DNA of 64,000 bases from Methanosarcina barkeri 3 (GTDB taxonomy: Archaea > Halobacteriota > Methanosarcinia > Methanosarcinales > Methanosarcinaceae), in the NCBI RefSeq assembly GCF_000970305.1, contig NZ_CP009517.1:1302001-1366000 (forward strand), read 5' to 3'. A model generated the notes under the pieces. That model had not been told where the DNA came from. It saw only the letters and a program-made list of their open reading frames with translations, and searched no databases. Below are positions 29,058 through 37,765 of this stretch, one piece after another (within the stretch, counting starts at the first letter, position 1; every line of letters begins with the position of its first letter). The position numbers and the translations under genes were made by a program.

Positions 29058-29329
29058 CAGCTTAATTCTTACTTTTTTGTTTTATCCCTGTTAATATTTT
29101 CCAAAAAAAGCAGATGTTCATTTGAAAACTAAGACAGGAAATCAAAGGAATTGACTTAACTTCTAGAGGTATAAAGGCAGGAAGTATAAGTATACCTGCC
29201 CAGATAGGTCCCTCTCAAATGACATGCCAGGATGGGTAAAGGCATATTTAAATGGAATATTTTTCCCGTGTTATGTGACAGCATGTATTGCCAGAGAGAT
29301 TTCAGGCTGGATATAAATATTATACGAAG

Positions 29330-29548
29330 TTACGCAGAATCGAGAGTTTTCTTTATTTCCTCAAACTCTTCTTTAGTAATTTCACCTTTTGCGTATCTTT
29401 CCTTTAATATATCCAGTGCAGTTTTTTCTTCATGTACTTTCTTGCTTCGGTTAATAAGATATCTGATTGACAGATAAATTAGTAGAATAACAGGAATCCA
29501 AAATATGACAATTCCAAAGATCAATATAATTTCACTTGTACCTATCAT
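29330..29548 (-). CDS. SHOCT-domain small membrane protein
   Basis: A 72-residue protein with one or two N-terminal hydrophobic segments (EIILIFGIVIFWIPVILLIY). A basic linker leads to a C-terminal SHOCT motif: ALDILKERYAKGEITKEEFE. SHOCT domains are short helical oligomerisation modules found in many small membrane proteins. Function is unknown. The ending EFEEIKKTLDSA is typical. Confidence 0.8.
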   Translation of the reverse strand: MIGTSEIILIFGIVIFWIPVILLIYLSIRYLINRSKKVHEEKTALDILKERYAKGEITKEEFEEIKKTLDSA

Positions 29549-30120
29549 TCATTAACATCCGTTAACTTTTAAATAAATTTATGCAATTTATGGTATTTAT
29601 GCTTACTGACGTGGTAAAATGGCTGGAATTATCGGAATTTTATGACTTGCATAAGATAACGGGAATTGTCGGGCTTTGAATCTTCAGGATGGTCAAGTTT
29701 CAATTGAGCCATTATTTCAGCTCACGCAAAACGGAGTAGAGCCATTTCTTATAAATGAGATCATATTAACTAGCGTAGAGCCATTTTTTAAAATGAGATC
29801 ATGTTACCCGGCTCTACATCCTGATTTTTCATGAGGAAGGAAACGAATATAGAGTCAGACATATTTACAAAATTTTCGGTACACTGCCTGATGACCTACT
29901 CATGCTCAAGAATATTTAATTTGTGAGAAAAGTATAACACGATTTCTAAGCGTATTATGATAATGGATATATTATAATAATAAGTTTATAGAAGCAAATC
30001 TTTATATAACTACCGAATTAAAAATCTTTCCTGCAAAAAGAATTTCAATGTACGTAAAACGGTTAGATAAATCATATTTGAAAAAAGAAACTTTTAACTG
30101 ACATCAGATCAGAGAGCAAT
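29549..30120. other. Intergenic region before the sensor kinase
   Basis: It contains two direct copies of GTAGAGCCATTTYTTA followed by AAATGAGATCAT (29735-29764 and 29775-29801), and a third GTAGAGCC-like end in inverted form (GGCTCTAC, 29810-29817). The last 120 bp are AT-rich with ACGTAAAACGG near 30050. No gene is seen. Confidence 0.45.
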
Positions 30121-31734
30121 ATGAGAAACCGCAACCGAATTTCTGGTATTGATATTATTGAGGACGTACCTTGGGGAATACATTTCTGCCAGTTCTGCCA
30201 GACAAAAGAAGATTTAATTGACATAACTGTTCCCTATTTTAAAGCAGGACTGGAAAATAACGAGTTTTGTTTGTGGATCGTATCAGAACTTATAGATGAA
30301 GATGAAGCAAAAGAAGCTTTAAAAGTAGATATTCCGAATATTGACGCTTATCTACAAAATGGGCAAATCGAGATTATTTCCTATACTTACTGGCACACGG
30401 AAGAGAATGCTTTAGATCCACAAACGATATCAAATTACTTAATTGAAAAAACCGTTGAAGCTCTTGCCAGTGGATACGATGGTTTGAGGTATAGCGGAAA
30501 TGACTTCATGAGCCATGAAAAATTACTGGACTCTGTCATAGGCAAATACCCGATAATGGCTCTTTGCACCTATCCAGTTGACAGGTGTAGTGCAGTTGAG
30601 ATCCTGGATCTTATTGCAAACCACAGGTTTACTTTGGCTAAAAAAGAAGGTAAGTGGGAGAAAATAGAAAGTTCAGGGAAGAACACTAATAACTGCTGGC
30701 AAACCGAAAAAATACTTCAAGAAAGTGAGGATAAATATAAGGCAGTATTCGATAGTAGCCTCGATGGCATTTTTATTACAATCCCGGACGGAACGATTCT
30801 TGCAGCCAACGCAGCTGCCTGTCAGATGTTTGGGATGACAGAGAAAGAACTTATTCAAGCCGGAAGAAATGGAACTGTCGGTGCATCTAGTCCAGAGCTT
30901 AAATATTTCCTGGAGGAAAGAGCCAGGACAGGCAGATTCAAAGGGGAACTTGACCACAAACGAAAGGATGGGACGACCTTTCCAGGTGAGATATCGAGTT
31001 CGTTTTTCAAAGATAAAAATGGCCTCACTAAAGGAGTCCTGATCATCAGAGATGTTACCAAGCGTAAAGAAGCAGAAGCTAAGTTGAAAGAGACACTTGA
31101 TAACTTAGATAAACTGGTTAAAGAACGTACAGCAGAGCTTCAAAAAGCTTATGATTCATTGAAAAAAAGTGAAAGAAATCTTGCTGAAGCTCAAGAAATG
31201 GCTCATATTGGAAGTTGGGAACGAGACTTTGCAACTAATGAACTTCACTGGTCTGATGAAACATATCGTATTTTTGGACTTAAACCACAGGAGTCAAAAG
31301 TAGATTACAATACCTTCTTAAGTTATGTGCGTCCAGAAGATCGAGACCTCATAGAAAATGCCGTTAAAGAAGCATTAAAAGGAAAGCCCTTTGATATTTA
31401 TTACAGAATTATCACAGCCAATGGGGAAGAGCGCATAGTCCATGAGAAAGCTGAAGTTGTTTTTGATGAGAGAAAAAATCCTTCTCGAATTATTGGAACA
31501 ATTCAAGATATAACCAAGCATAGGAAAGCTGAAGAAAAAATTCAGAATTTAGCTAATGTTGTCGAATCATCAGCTGAAGCCATTATAACTGAGTCTTTTG
31601 ACGGTATTGTCACAAGCTGGAACAAAGGAGCAGAACAGGTTTATGGTTATTCGGTGAAAGAAGTTATAGGAAAGTCCATATTAATCTTAGAGCCACCTAC
31701 ATTAACAGGAGAAATAGAAAAATTATGTAAATAG
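30121..31734 (+). CDS. MEDS/PAS sensor histidine kinase, N-terminal part (frameshifted)
   Basis: A 537-residue fragment. A MEDS sensory domain (residues 10-170, EDVPWGIHFCQFCQTKEDLI and the conserved YDGLRYSGN) is followed by PAS domain 1 (about 200-320, YKAVFDSSLDGIFITIPDG), a coiled coil (KLKETLDNLDKLVKERTAEL) and PAS 2 (about 360-470, AHIGSWERDFATNELHWSDE). PAS 3 (from about 480, NVVESSAEAIITESFDGIVT) is broken at a TAG at 31732. The next frame continues the same PAS domain without loss, so the two parts are one gene with a one-base deletion near TGTAAATAG (31726-31734). The MEDS domain with paired cysteines suggests redox or small-molecule sensing, which is inference. Confidence 0.85.
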   Translation: MRNRNRISGIDIIEDVPWGIHFCQFCQTKEDLIDITVPYFKAGLENNEFCLWIVSELIDEDEAKEALKVDIPNIDAYLQNGQIEIISYTYWHTEENALDPQTISNYLIEKTVEALASGYDGLRYSGNDFMSHEKLLDSVIGKYPIMALCTYPVDRCSAVEILDLIANHRFTLAKKEGKWEKIESSGKNTNNCWQTEKILQESEDKYKAVFDSSLDGIFITIPDGTILAANAAACQMFGMTEKELIQAGRNGTVGASSPELKYFLEERARTGRFKGELDHKRKDGTTFPGEISSSFFKDKNGLTKGVLIIRDVTKRKEAEAKLKETLDNLDKLVKERTAELQKAYDSLKKSERNLAEAQEMAHIGSWERDFATNELHWSDETYRIFGLKPQESKVDYNTFLSYVRPEDRDLIENAVKEALKGKPFDIYYRIITANGEERIVHEKAEVVFDERKNPSRIIGTIQDITKHRKAEEKIQNLANVVESSAEAIITESFDGIVTSWNKGAEQVYGYSVKEVIGKSILILEPPTLTGEIEKLCK

Positions 31735-32942
31735 TTCAACAGGGAGAAAAGATCCGGCAATATGAGACCTTAAGATTGAGAAAGGACGGGAAGCTAATAA
31801 ACGTTTCACTTACTATTTTTCCGGTTTTTGACAACCAGGGAAAGATAAACGCTGTCTCGGTCATTGCTACGGACATAACTGGAAGAAAAGAAGCAGAAGA
31901 AAAACTGAGAGAAAGTGAGGAAAAGTACCGCAACATTGTTGAAACTTCTAACGAAGGTATATACTTAGTAGATAATGAAGCTAAGATTACTTACGCTAAC
32001 AAAACGATGGAAACTTCAGGATTCACTCTGGAGGAGATTATCGGTAGACCTATATGGGACTTTATTAGTGAGGAAAGCAAGCCTGTTGCCAAAAAGAGTT
32101 TTGAAAAGAAGCGAAAGGGCATCGATGATAGTTATGAATTGAAGTTAGTGCGTAAGGACGGTTCATTTATATGGGGACTTATAAGCGCTAAATCTCTTTT
32201 CAATAAGGAAGGCAAGTTCATAGGCTATCTGGGTATGTTAACTGACATTACTGAACGCAAGAAAGCTGAAGAAATTCTGGCAAATCTTGAAACTGCCCGT
32301 AAAAAGGAAATTCATCATAGAATTAAGAATAACCTTCAGGTAATCTCTTCCTTGCTGGATCTGCAGGCTGAACAGTTCAAAAACAGAGAGTGTATTGGGA
32401 ATTCCGAAGTTCTCGAAGCCTTTAGAGAAAGCCAGGACAGAGTCATATCTATGGCTCTTATTCATGAAGAATTATACAGAGGTAAAGAGCTTGATAAACT
32501 TAACTTTTCGCCGTACATTGAAGAACTCGCCAGTACTCTTTTCCATACATACAGGCTTGGGAATACCAGTATCAGTTTAAGTATGGATCTGGAAGATGAC
32601 CTTTTCTTTGATATCGATACTGCAGTCCCGTTAGGAATAATTGTCAATGAACTTGTCTCCAATTCCCTTAAACATGCATTTTCTGACAGGGAGAGGGGAG
32701 AAATTCGAATCAAACTTCATAGGGAAAAAACCACCGGATTTGAAATAGAAAACCGCGAAAGTACCAGTACAAGTTTCATTCTGACTATTTCCGATAACGG
32801 TGTAGGAATTCCTGAAAATCTCAATATTGAAGACCTTGATAGTCTTGGAATGCAGCTGGTAACTTCTCTGGTAGATCAATTAGATGGCGAACTTGAACTG
32901 AAAAGAGATGGTGGAACGGAATTTACTATAAGGTTCGGTTAA
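31731..32942 (+). CDS. PAS histidine kinase, C-terminal part of the frameshifted gene
   Basis: In the new frame the protein continues IVQQGEKIRQYETLRLRKDG, completing PAS 3. It adds PAS 4 (YRNIVETSNEGIYLVDNEAK to ITERKKAEEILANLE) and a HisKA_2-type dimerisation/phosphoacceptor region (HHRIKNNLQVISSLLDLQAE). An HATPase_c domain closes it (N box NELVSNSLKHAF, G1 DNGVGIPENL). The frame has no Shine-Dalgarno site or good start (TTG 31776 would cut a PAS domain), so it is unlikely to be an independent gene. A single A added in the AAA run at 31729-31731 would restore one kinase of about 940 residues. It is either a pseudogene, a phase-variable state or a sequencing error. Confidence 0.85.
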   Translation: MVQQGEKIRQYETLRLRKDGKLINVSLTIFPVFDNQGKINAVSVIATDITGRKEAEEKLRESEEKYRNIVETSNEGIYLVDNEAKITYANKTMETSGFTLEEIIGRPIWDFISEESKPVAKKSFEKKRKGIDDSYELKLVRKDGSFIWGLISAKSLFNKEGKFIGYLGMLTDITERKKAEEILANLETARKKEIHHRIKNNLQVISSLLDLQAEQFKNRECIGNSEVLEAFRESQDRVISMALIHEELYRGKELDKLNFSPYIEELASTLFHTYRLGNTSISLSMDLEDDLFFDIDTAVPLGIIVNELVSNSLKHAFSDRERGEIRIKLHREKTTGFEIENRESTSTSFILTISDNGVGIPENLNIEDLDSLGMQLVTSLVDQLDGELELKRDGGTEFTIRFG

Positions 32943-33218
32943 TTTGCAGGCACGCTCTTACTTGTCTTGTCTTTCAGAAATGGTGATCTTCGAAACCAGG
33001 GTTTAAAACTTTAAAATAGGTTGAAAAACGCGATTAAGCTAGGGTTGAAAAATGCAATTAAGCTAGCTGCCAAATTAGTTTACAAGTATATGAAAAAACC
33101 TGCTCATCCCTCAAATTAGAGATATCTTTTAATCCCTCATTCTAAAGGAGAAAGAAGATAAATTATTTCTTTTTCTCTCTCCTTGTATAGTTACGCTTTT
33201 ATCAGGTTCACCGGTTTT

Positions 33219-34514
33219 TTACTTTTTCTTTGCTCGTAAATTCTTCCTGCTAGTTTTTCCTCTTTTCTCTTTTTCCTGACCCAGACTTTTCTTTATAATT
33301 TCGCTTGTTGGCTTTTTTCTTGTCCACACGTTTCGCTTCACTTTCAGCTTCTCGTTTTCCATTCTTTCTTCTTCATCTTCATCGAGAACTATTCCGAGCT
33401 TGGAATTTACGGAAGCAAGGGCGTTTTTAGCCTCGATATGGTCCGGACTGAGCCTGAGAGCTCTGTCAAGGGCTCTGAGAGCTTCTTCATTTTTATCCAG
33501 ACCGGAAAGGACCATGCCTTTACAGTACCAGGCATCGGAAGAATCTGGCTTTATTGAAATAGCTTTGTTACAGGCTGCAAGTGCTCTTTTATATTTGCCG
33601 AGTTTGAGGTGGACAAGCCCTGTCCCTACCCAGGTTTTTGCATTGTCAGGGTTTATTTTGAGGGCAGAGTCATAAGCTATCATGGCTTCCACAGGTCTGT
33701 TCAGGTTATATAGGGCAAAACCTTTATCCATCAGGGCTCTTGCAAGGTTCGGGTTAAGCTTAAGTGTGGCATCATAGGCTTCTATAGCTTCTTCATATCG
33801 GCCCAGGTCCGCAAGCACGGAACCTTTTGCATGCCAGGCTCCTGCAAGCTTCAGATTGGCAGAAAGAGCTTTTTCAGAGTCTGCCAGAGCTTTTTCATGC
33901 TGATTTAGCCTGCAAAGGACTGAAGTTTTGAGATTCCAGGATTTGTCACTGTCAGGTTTTATCTCGAGCAACCTGTCAAAGACCTGTAACGCATCTCCTT
34001 CCCTGTTGAGCTGCAGGAGGACAAAAGCTTTTTCGTAGAGGTAGTGAGGGTTTTCAGGCTCGATTTCAAGAGCTTTTTTAATTGCCTTTAGGGAGTCACT
34101 GTACCTTCTATACTTTAGAAACACTGCTGCCTTACCAGCCCAGGCTGCAGGATCTTCAGGTTTTTTCTCAAGGGCTTTTTCATAGGGTTTGAGAGCTTTA
34201 CTCAGACGGTCATAAAATGTCTCAGCTTTATCGGTTCTGCCTGCACTTTTCCTACTTATTCCCCTGCCTGTCCTGCCTGTCCTGTCACTTTTACCTGTTT
34301 TGTCTACCCCTTTTATTTTACCTGTTCTATCTGTTTTGCCTGACCTGTTTATTTTGCCTGTTCCTTCTGTTTTGCCTGACCCGTTTATTTTGCCTGCTCC
34401 ATCTGTTTTGCCTGACCCGCTTATTTTGCCTGCTCCATCTGTTTTACCGGTCTTGTTTGTTCTACCTGGTTTTCCTTGTCTTTCGTTTCTATTTTCTTTA
34501 AAATTGTTTGCCAT
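33219..34514 (-). CDS. TPR-repeat protein with basic low-complexity N-terminus
   Basis: A 431-residue protein. Residues 1-95 are a low-complexity tract built of GKTDGAGKISGSGK-type units, rich in Gly, Lys and Thr, reflecting a DNA-level tandem repeat. From about residue 105 to 370 there are seven or eight tetratricopeptide repeats (PEDPAAWAGKAAVFLKYRRY, NPHYLYEKAFVLLQLNREGD, GAWHAKGSVLADLGRYEEAI, KTWVGTGLVHLKLGKYKRAL). The C-terminus is highly basic (KKPTSEIIKKSLGQEKEKRG). It is probably a scaffold for protein-protein or nucleic-acid contacts; the partner is unknown. No signal peptide is seen. Confidence 0.87.
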   Translation of the reverse strand: MANNFKENRNERQGKPGRTNKTGKTDGAGKISGSGKTDGAGKINGSGKTEGTGKINRSGKTDRTGKIKGVDKTGKSDRTGRTGRGISRKSAGRTDKAETFYDRLSKALKPYEKALEKKPEDPAAWAGKAAVFLKYRRYSDSLKAIKKALEIEPENPHYLYEKAFVLLQLNREGDALQVFDRLLEIKPDSDKSWNLKTSVLCRLNQHEKALADSEKALSANLKLAGAWHAKGSVLADLGRYEEAIEAYDATLKLNPNLARALMDKGFALYNLNRPVEAMIAYDSALKINPDNAKTWVGTGLVHLKLGKYKRALAACNKAISIKPDSSDAWYCKGMVLSGLDKNEEALRALDRALRLSPDHIEAKNALASVNSKLGIVLDEDEEERMENEKLKVKRNVWTRKKPTSEIIKKSLGQEKEKRGKTSRKNLRAKKK

Positions 34515-35073
34515 AGTGTCAGTCCCATGTGGTTCGGTTTAGAGTGATTATTCTTTGTGAAGAGAATTCGGTACAGTTCGGTATTACCCCAACTCCCCGG
34601 AAGAGTGGTTAATTTTCCGGGAAATTTATTTCAAACTCAGTTCTCTTATTTCAATCTGATCCTGTTATATTTTAAGTTCAGGGTGCTGGATTGCTCTGCA
34701 GAACGGAAATAACTTGTCAGTAAGTGGAAATTTAGCTTTTCATATCTTTTTCATTTGAATAATATTTGCTACAATAAGATACTTATCAACAAGATAGTCA
34801 TTATAATGATAAACGTAGGAACATAAACCTTAGATGTAGAAAAGTGTATTGTGACTCAGCAGACAGATCAGCAAAATTATTTTGAGATTTACAAAAATTC
34901 TTACTGCAGATTTACAAAAACTCTTACTGTATTTACAAGAACTCTTACTTTAAATTTACAAAAACTCTTAATGTATTTACAAAAACTTTTGCTTCACTTT
35001 ACTTTGCTTCACTTTACTTTACTTTACTTTACTTTACTTTACTTTATATGTCAGAACTCAAATAATCATGTAA
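34515..35073. repeat. Intergenic tract with 19-nt and ACTTT pentamer repeats
   Basis: About seven imperfect TTTACAAAAACTCTTACTG units (34885-34990) are followed by ten or so ACTTT pentamers (34995-35045). An inverted repeat CCCGGAA/TTCCGGG (34599-34622) lies on the TPR-gene promoter side. No gene is supported. Confidence 0.75.
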
Positions 35074-35919
35074 ATGCTCCATAATTTTTTCCACGTATTC
35101 TCTCAACCTTTAAAACCCCCTCTTTTCGAACCTGGCGAGCTTCGCTTCTGGGATGATCCATACATTTCGAAAAGCATGCTTGAAGCCCACCTTAACCAGA
35201 CCCATGATGGAGCAAGCCGAAGAAATGCTGAGATCGAAAAAACAGTTTGCCACCTCATAACTTCAGGGTTCCTGAAAACCGGAGACAGGGTACTTGATCT
35301 AGGCTGCGGGCCAGGGCTGTACAGCAGCAAGCTGTGCCTTGAAGGCATGAAAGTAACCGGTATCGACTTTTCCCAAAGATCTGCAGACTATGCACGGGCT
35401 CAGGCTAAAAAAAGTTGTCATAATATCGATTATATCTGTGCAGACTTTTTCAACATCGATTATGAAGGGACCTTTGATGCCGTTCTTCAGGTCTATGGGG
35501 AAATCTGCACCTTTTCCGATGAAAAACGTGACCTGCTGCTGAGCCTTGTCCACAGGGCACTTAAAGACAACGGAGTTTTCGTCTTTGATGTGTCCACAAG
35601 AGAATTACGCATGCGGGAAGGACGCAAGAACATGTGGTATTTTTCAGAAGGTGGATTCTGGAGACCAGGCAGGCATCTTGTGCTGGAAATGGGCTTTGAT
35701 TACCCGGAAAATGACACCTGGCTAAATCAGTATATAATAGTGGATGAAGATGGGACTGTAAAGGTTTACAGGTTATGGCTGCATGACTATTCCTTTGAAA
35801 CTATAAGCAAGACTCTTGAAAAGAGCGGGTTTAAAGTTGAACAGGCATGGAATAGTTTATCCGGAGAGTTATACCGGAAAGGCGGGGACTGGATAGCGAT
35901 AGCTGCAAGAAAAGCATAA
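35074..35919 (+). CDS. Class I SAM-dependent methyltransferase
   Basis: A 281-residue protein with a Rossmann methyltransferase core. Motif I is DRVLDLGCGPGLYSSKLCLE (about residues 70-88), the acidic residue after strand 2 lies in VTGIDFSQRSADYA, and motif II-like DYICADFFNIDYEGTFDAVL follows. The N-terminal region (PPLFEPGELRFWDDPYISKS) is shared with proteins annotated as ubiquinone/menaquinone-type methyltransferases. The substrate is unknown. The start near 35074 has no obvious Shine-Dalgarno site; it lies just after the pentamer repeats. Confidence 0.88.
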   Translation: MLHNFFHVFSQPLKPPLFEPGELRFWDDPYISKSMLEAHLNQTHDGASRRNAEIEKTVCHLITSGFLKTGDRVLDLGCGPGLYSSKLCLEGMKVTGIDFSQRSADYARAQAKKSCHNIDYICADFFNIDYEGTFDAVLQVYGEICTFSDEKRDLLLSLVHRALKDNGVFVFDVSTRELRMREGRKNMWYFSEGGFWRPGRHLVLEMGFDYPENDTWLNQYIIVDEDGTVKVYRLWLHDYSFETISKTLEKSGFKVEQAWNSLSGELYRKGGDWIAIAARKA

Positions 35920-36062
35920 CCGATTTACAGAAGCAATGCCAGAAAAATTCCGGCTCAATACGGTCGGCATAACTTATGTATTTAATCGAAATTAACAGAA
36001 TCTCTTATAAGGCATCATAATTTGAAGAATTGAGTACACAGGTTTCATCCTTTGGACAAATC

Positions 36063-36473
36063 TTAGTATCCGTTTAACATAGCCATAAAAATCACCATTA
36101 CCATACATGCAAAAGAAAAGACAAGTACAAAAATTTCTCTTTTCTGTTCTTTTTCCTGTTCTCTGGATAGTTGGTCCGGTACTCCCTTTGTGTACAGCAC
36201 ATAAAGTAATGGCACTAAAACCGATTCTGTCCAGAAGAAGTACTTGATGTCTTCATAAGATACTCTTTCAGTGACAATTAATAATATTTGCGCAATCATA
36301 AGCCAGATTATAACAATATAAGTTCGGAGAATAGTTCTTTTATTTATAGAAGGAAACTTAGAACTATTGTTGCTATGTTGAATATCAGTTTTAGAATCTG
36401 TCAACTGCATAACACCATAACTTATTAAGAATACATTGTTTAAAAATTTTTTTATCGTAGTTGCAAACATCAT
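36063..36473 (-). CDS. Predicted membrane protein, unknown
   Basis: A 136-residue protein with three hydrophobic segments (about residues 50-68, 80-97 and 113-132). A charged loop (PDQLSREQEKEQKREIFVL) lies between the second and third. A shorter start at about residue 22 (MQLTDSKTD) is possible. No family is recognised. Confidence 0.55.
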   Translation of the reverse strand: MMFATTIKKFLNNVFLISYGVMQLTDSKTDIQHSNNSSKFPSINKRTILRTYIVIIWLMIAQILLIVTERVSYEDIKYFFWTESVLVPLLYVLYTKGVPDQLSREQEKEQKREIFVLVFSFACMVMVIFMAMLNGY

Positions 36474-36945
36474 TCTAGAGTCCGCAGTTGCACTGGACAG
36501 TCTTAACCAAGTAATTTAATCAACGATATTGCATGAATTCATTCTGACCTCTAATAAGGAATACTATTCATGTCTCTGATTCTGAAGCTGTCTTCTTTAT
36601 TCTTTTTAGATTAGTTCCACGGCATATTTCGGACTTTTTCCAGAGTTGAACTGAGGAAGACCCCTTTTCACATTACATTTTTCGCACAGTCTTCACAGAC
36701 TACCTGGATTTTACAAGCAAAGCACACCTTCCATTCTGTAAACATTTTCCTAAATTTGTCAACAATTTATTTAAATCAAGTCATGTAACTTTTTGTCAAC
36801 TGTTCTCATCAAATTTGTTTAAAATTGCTTAAAAGTAGTCTCCTAAATAGTTATCTCATGTATGTAAAACGAAATCTACAATAGGTAATATAAAGTAGCA
36901 AGAATGATATCAAAGGTATTAAATAGTAGTTTGTAGTATAGTTAA

Positions 36946-37091
36946 GTGTCTCTACCAAACAGACACAAATAGCATAACAAAGTGTCTCTCCGAACAGACA
37001 CGAAATCTAAATCGCCTCCTAGATTGTCGAAAGCACCTGGATTTCTTTTTGCCCCTGTCTGCGAAGAAAAACAGACAGGGGTCAGGGTGCT
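36946..37091. ncRNA. Cluster of GTCT/AGAC hairpins, candidate structured RNA
   Basis: Three stem-loops share the GTCT/AGAC core: GTGTCT/AGACAC at 36946-36966, GTGTCT/AGACAC at 36982-37001, and a perfect ten-pair CCCCTGTCTG/CAGACAGGGG at 37052-37081. The last is enclosed by AGCACC/GGTGCT (37032-37091). A 1290-bp gene-poor gap (36474-37765) surrounds it. The overlapping 100-codon minus-strand frame shows no family features. The strand is unknown because hairpins read the same on both. Confidence 0.4.
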
Positions 37092-37104
37092 GAAAAAAGA
37101 GAAA

Positions 37105-37765
37105 TTGAATTTGAGGCGTTTTACCTGTCCATAAGCCAGGAATATATTCTTTGCGTACTGTTTCTTTGTTAGATAGAAACACTCAAGTTCAAGTATTCTT
37201 TTTAATGACGCATTTTTTATGTTTTTCTGCATATAAATTTTCAATTGTCCAGTTATGTATACTGAGTTGAAACTATGCCATATTAAATTGTTTTCACGAT
37301 CAGTAACCTTATATTTGACTCTATAACTTGGACAGAAACCAGAGGTTTAAATTCTCTGAAGTCTGATTAAAGCTTTTGATCAAATTTCTTTTACTAAATT
37401 TCCCTTTTTAGAATGAAGTTATTAGTGATTAATAAAGGAGGAAAGTATTTTATACTCGGTCAAACGTTTTTAATAATACTTACAAGGTTCTTATTAAGAA
37501 CTTACGTAAATAATACTGAAATAAAAACAGCAGAGAAATAGAAAATGTTCTCATAGAAAATGCTCTCAAAAAATAAAACAATGCTGTTTGTTCAATTGGA
37601 TAACATATCAGGGGAATCATTATCCATAAACAATTACGTAAAAGTTCTGAACTATTTTTCTTTCCGGATTAAAGAAAATCAAATGCAGGTTTCTTTGAGA
37701 TGTACTTCTGAATGATCAATACAGCAAAAGAGCTTATGTGATAAATATTCAGGAGTTAGATCTAC
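37105..37765. other. Gene-poor region before pepD
   Basis: AT-rich DNA without a recognised gene. A short frame on the minus strand (37100-37244, KRILELECFYLTKKQYAKNI) could be a fragment of a lost gene. A TATA-like region and GGAGTTAG (37752-37759) precede the pepD ATG. Confidence 0.4.

Noticed and set aside
31776-32942. An independent second histidine kinase gene starting at TTG 31776
   Set aside because: Upstream codons in this frame (IVQQGEKIRQYETLR) continue the PAS domain of the preceding frame, so it is one frameshifted gene.
36942-37244. 100-codon minus-strand frame
   Set aside because: It passes through the hairpin cluster and shows no coherent domain; it may hold a fragment of a lost gene but cannot be supported.
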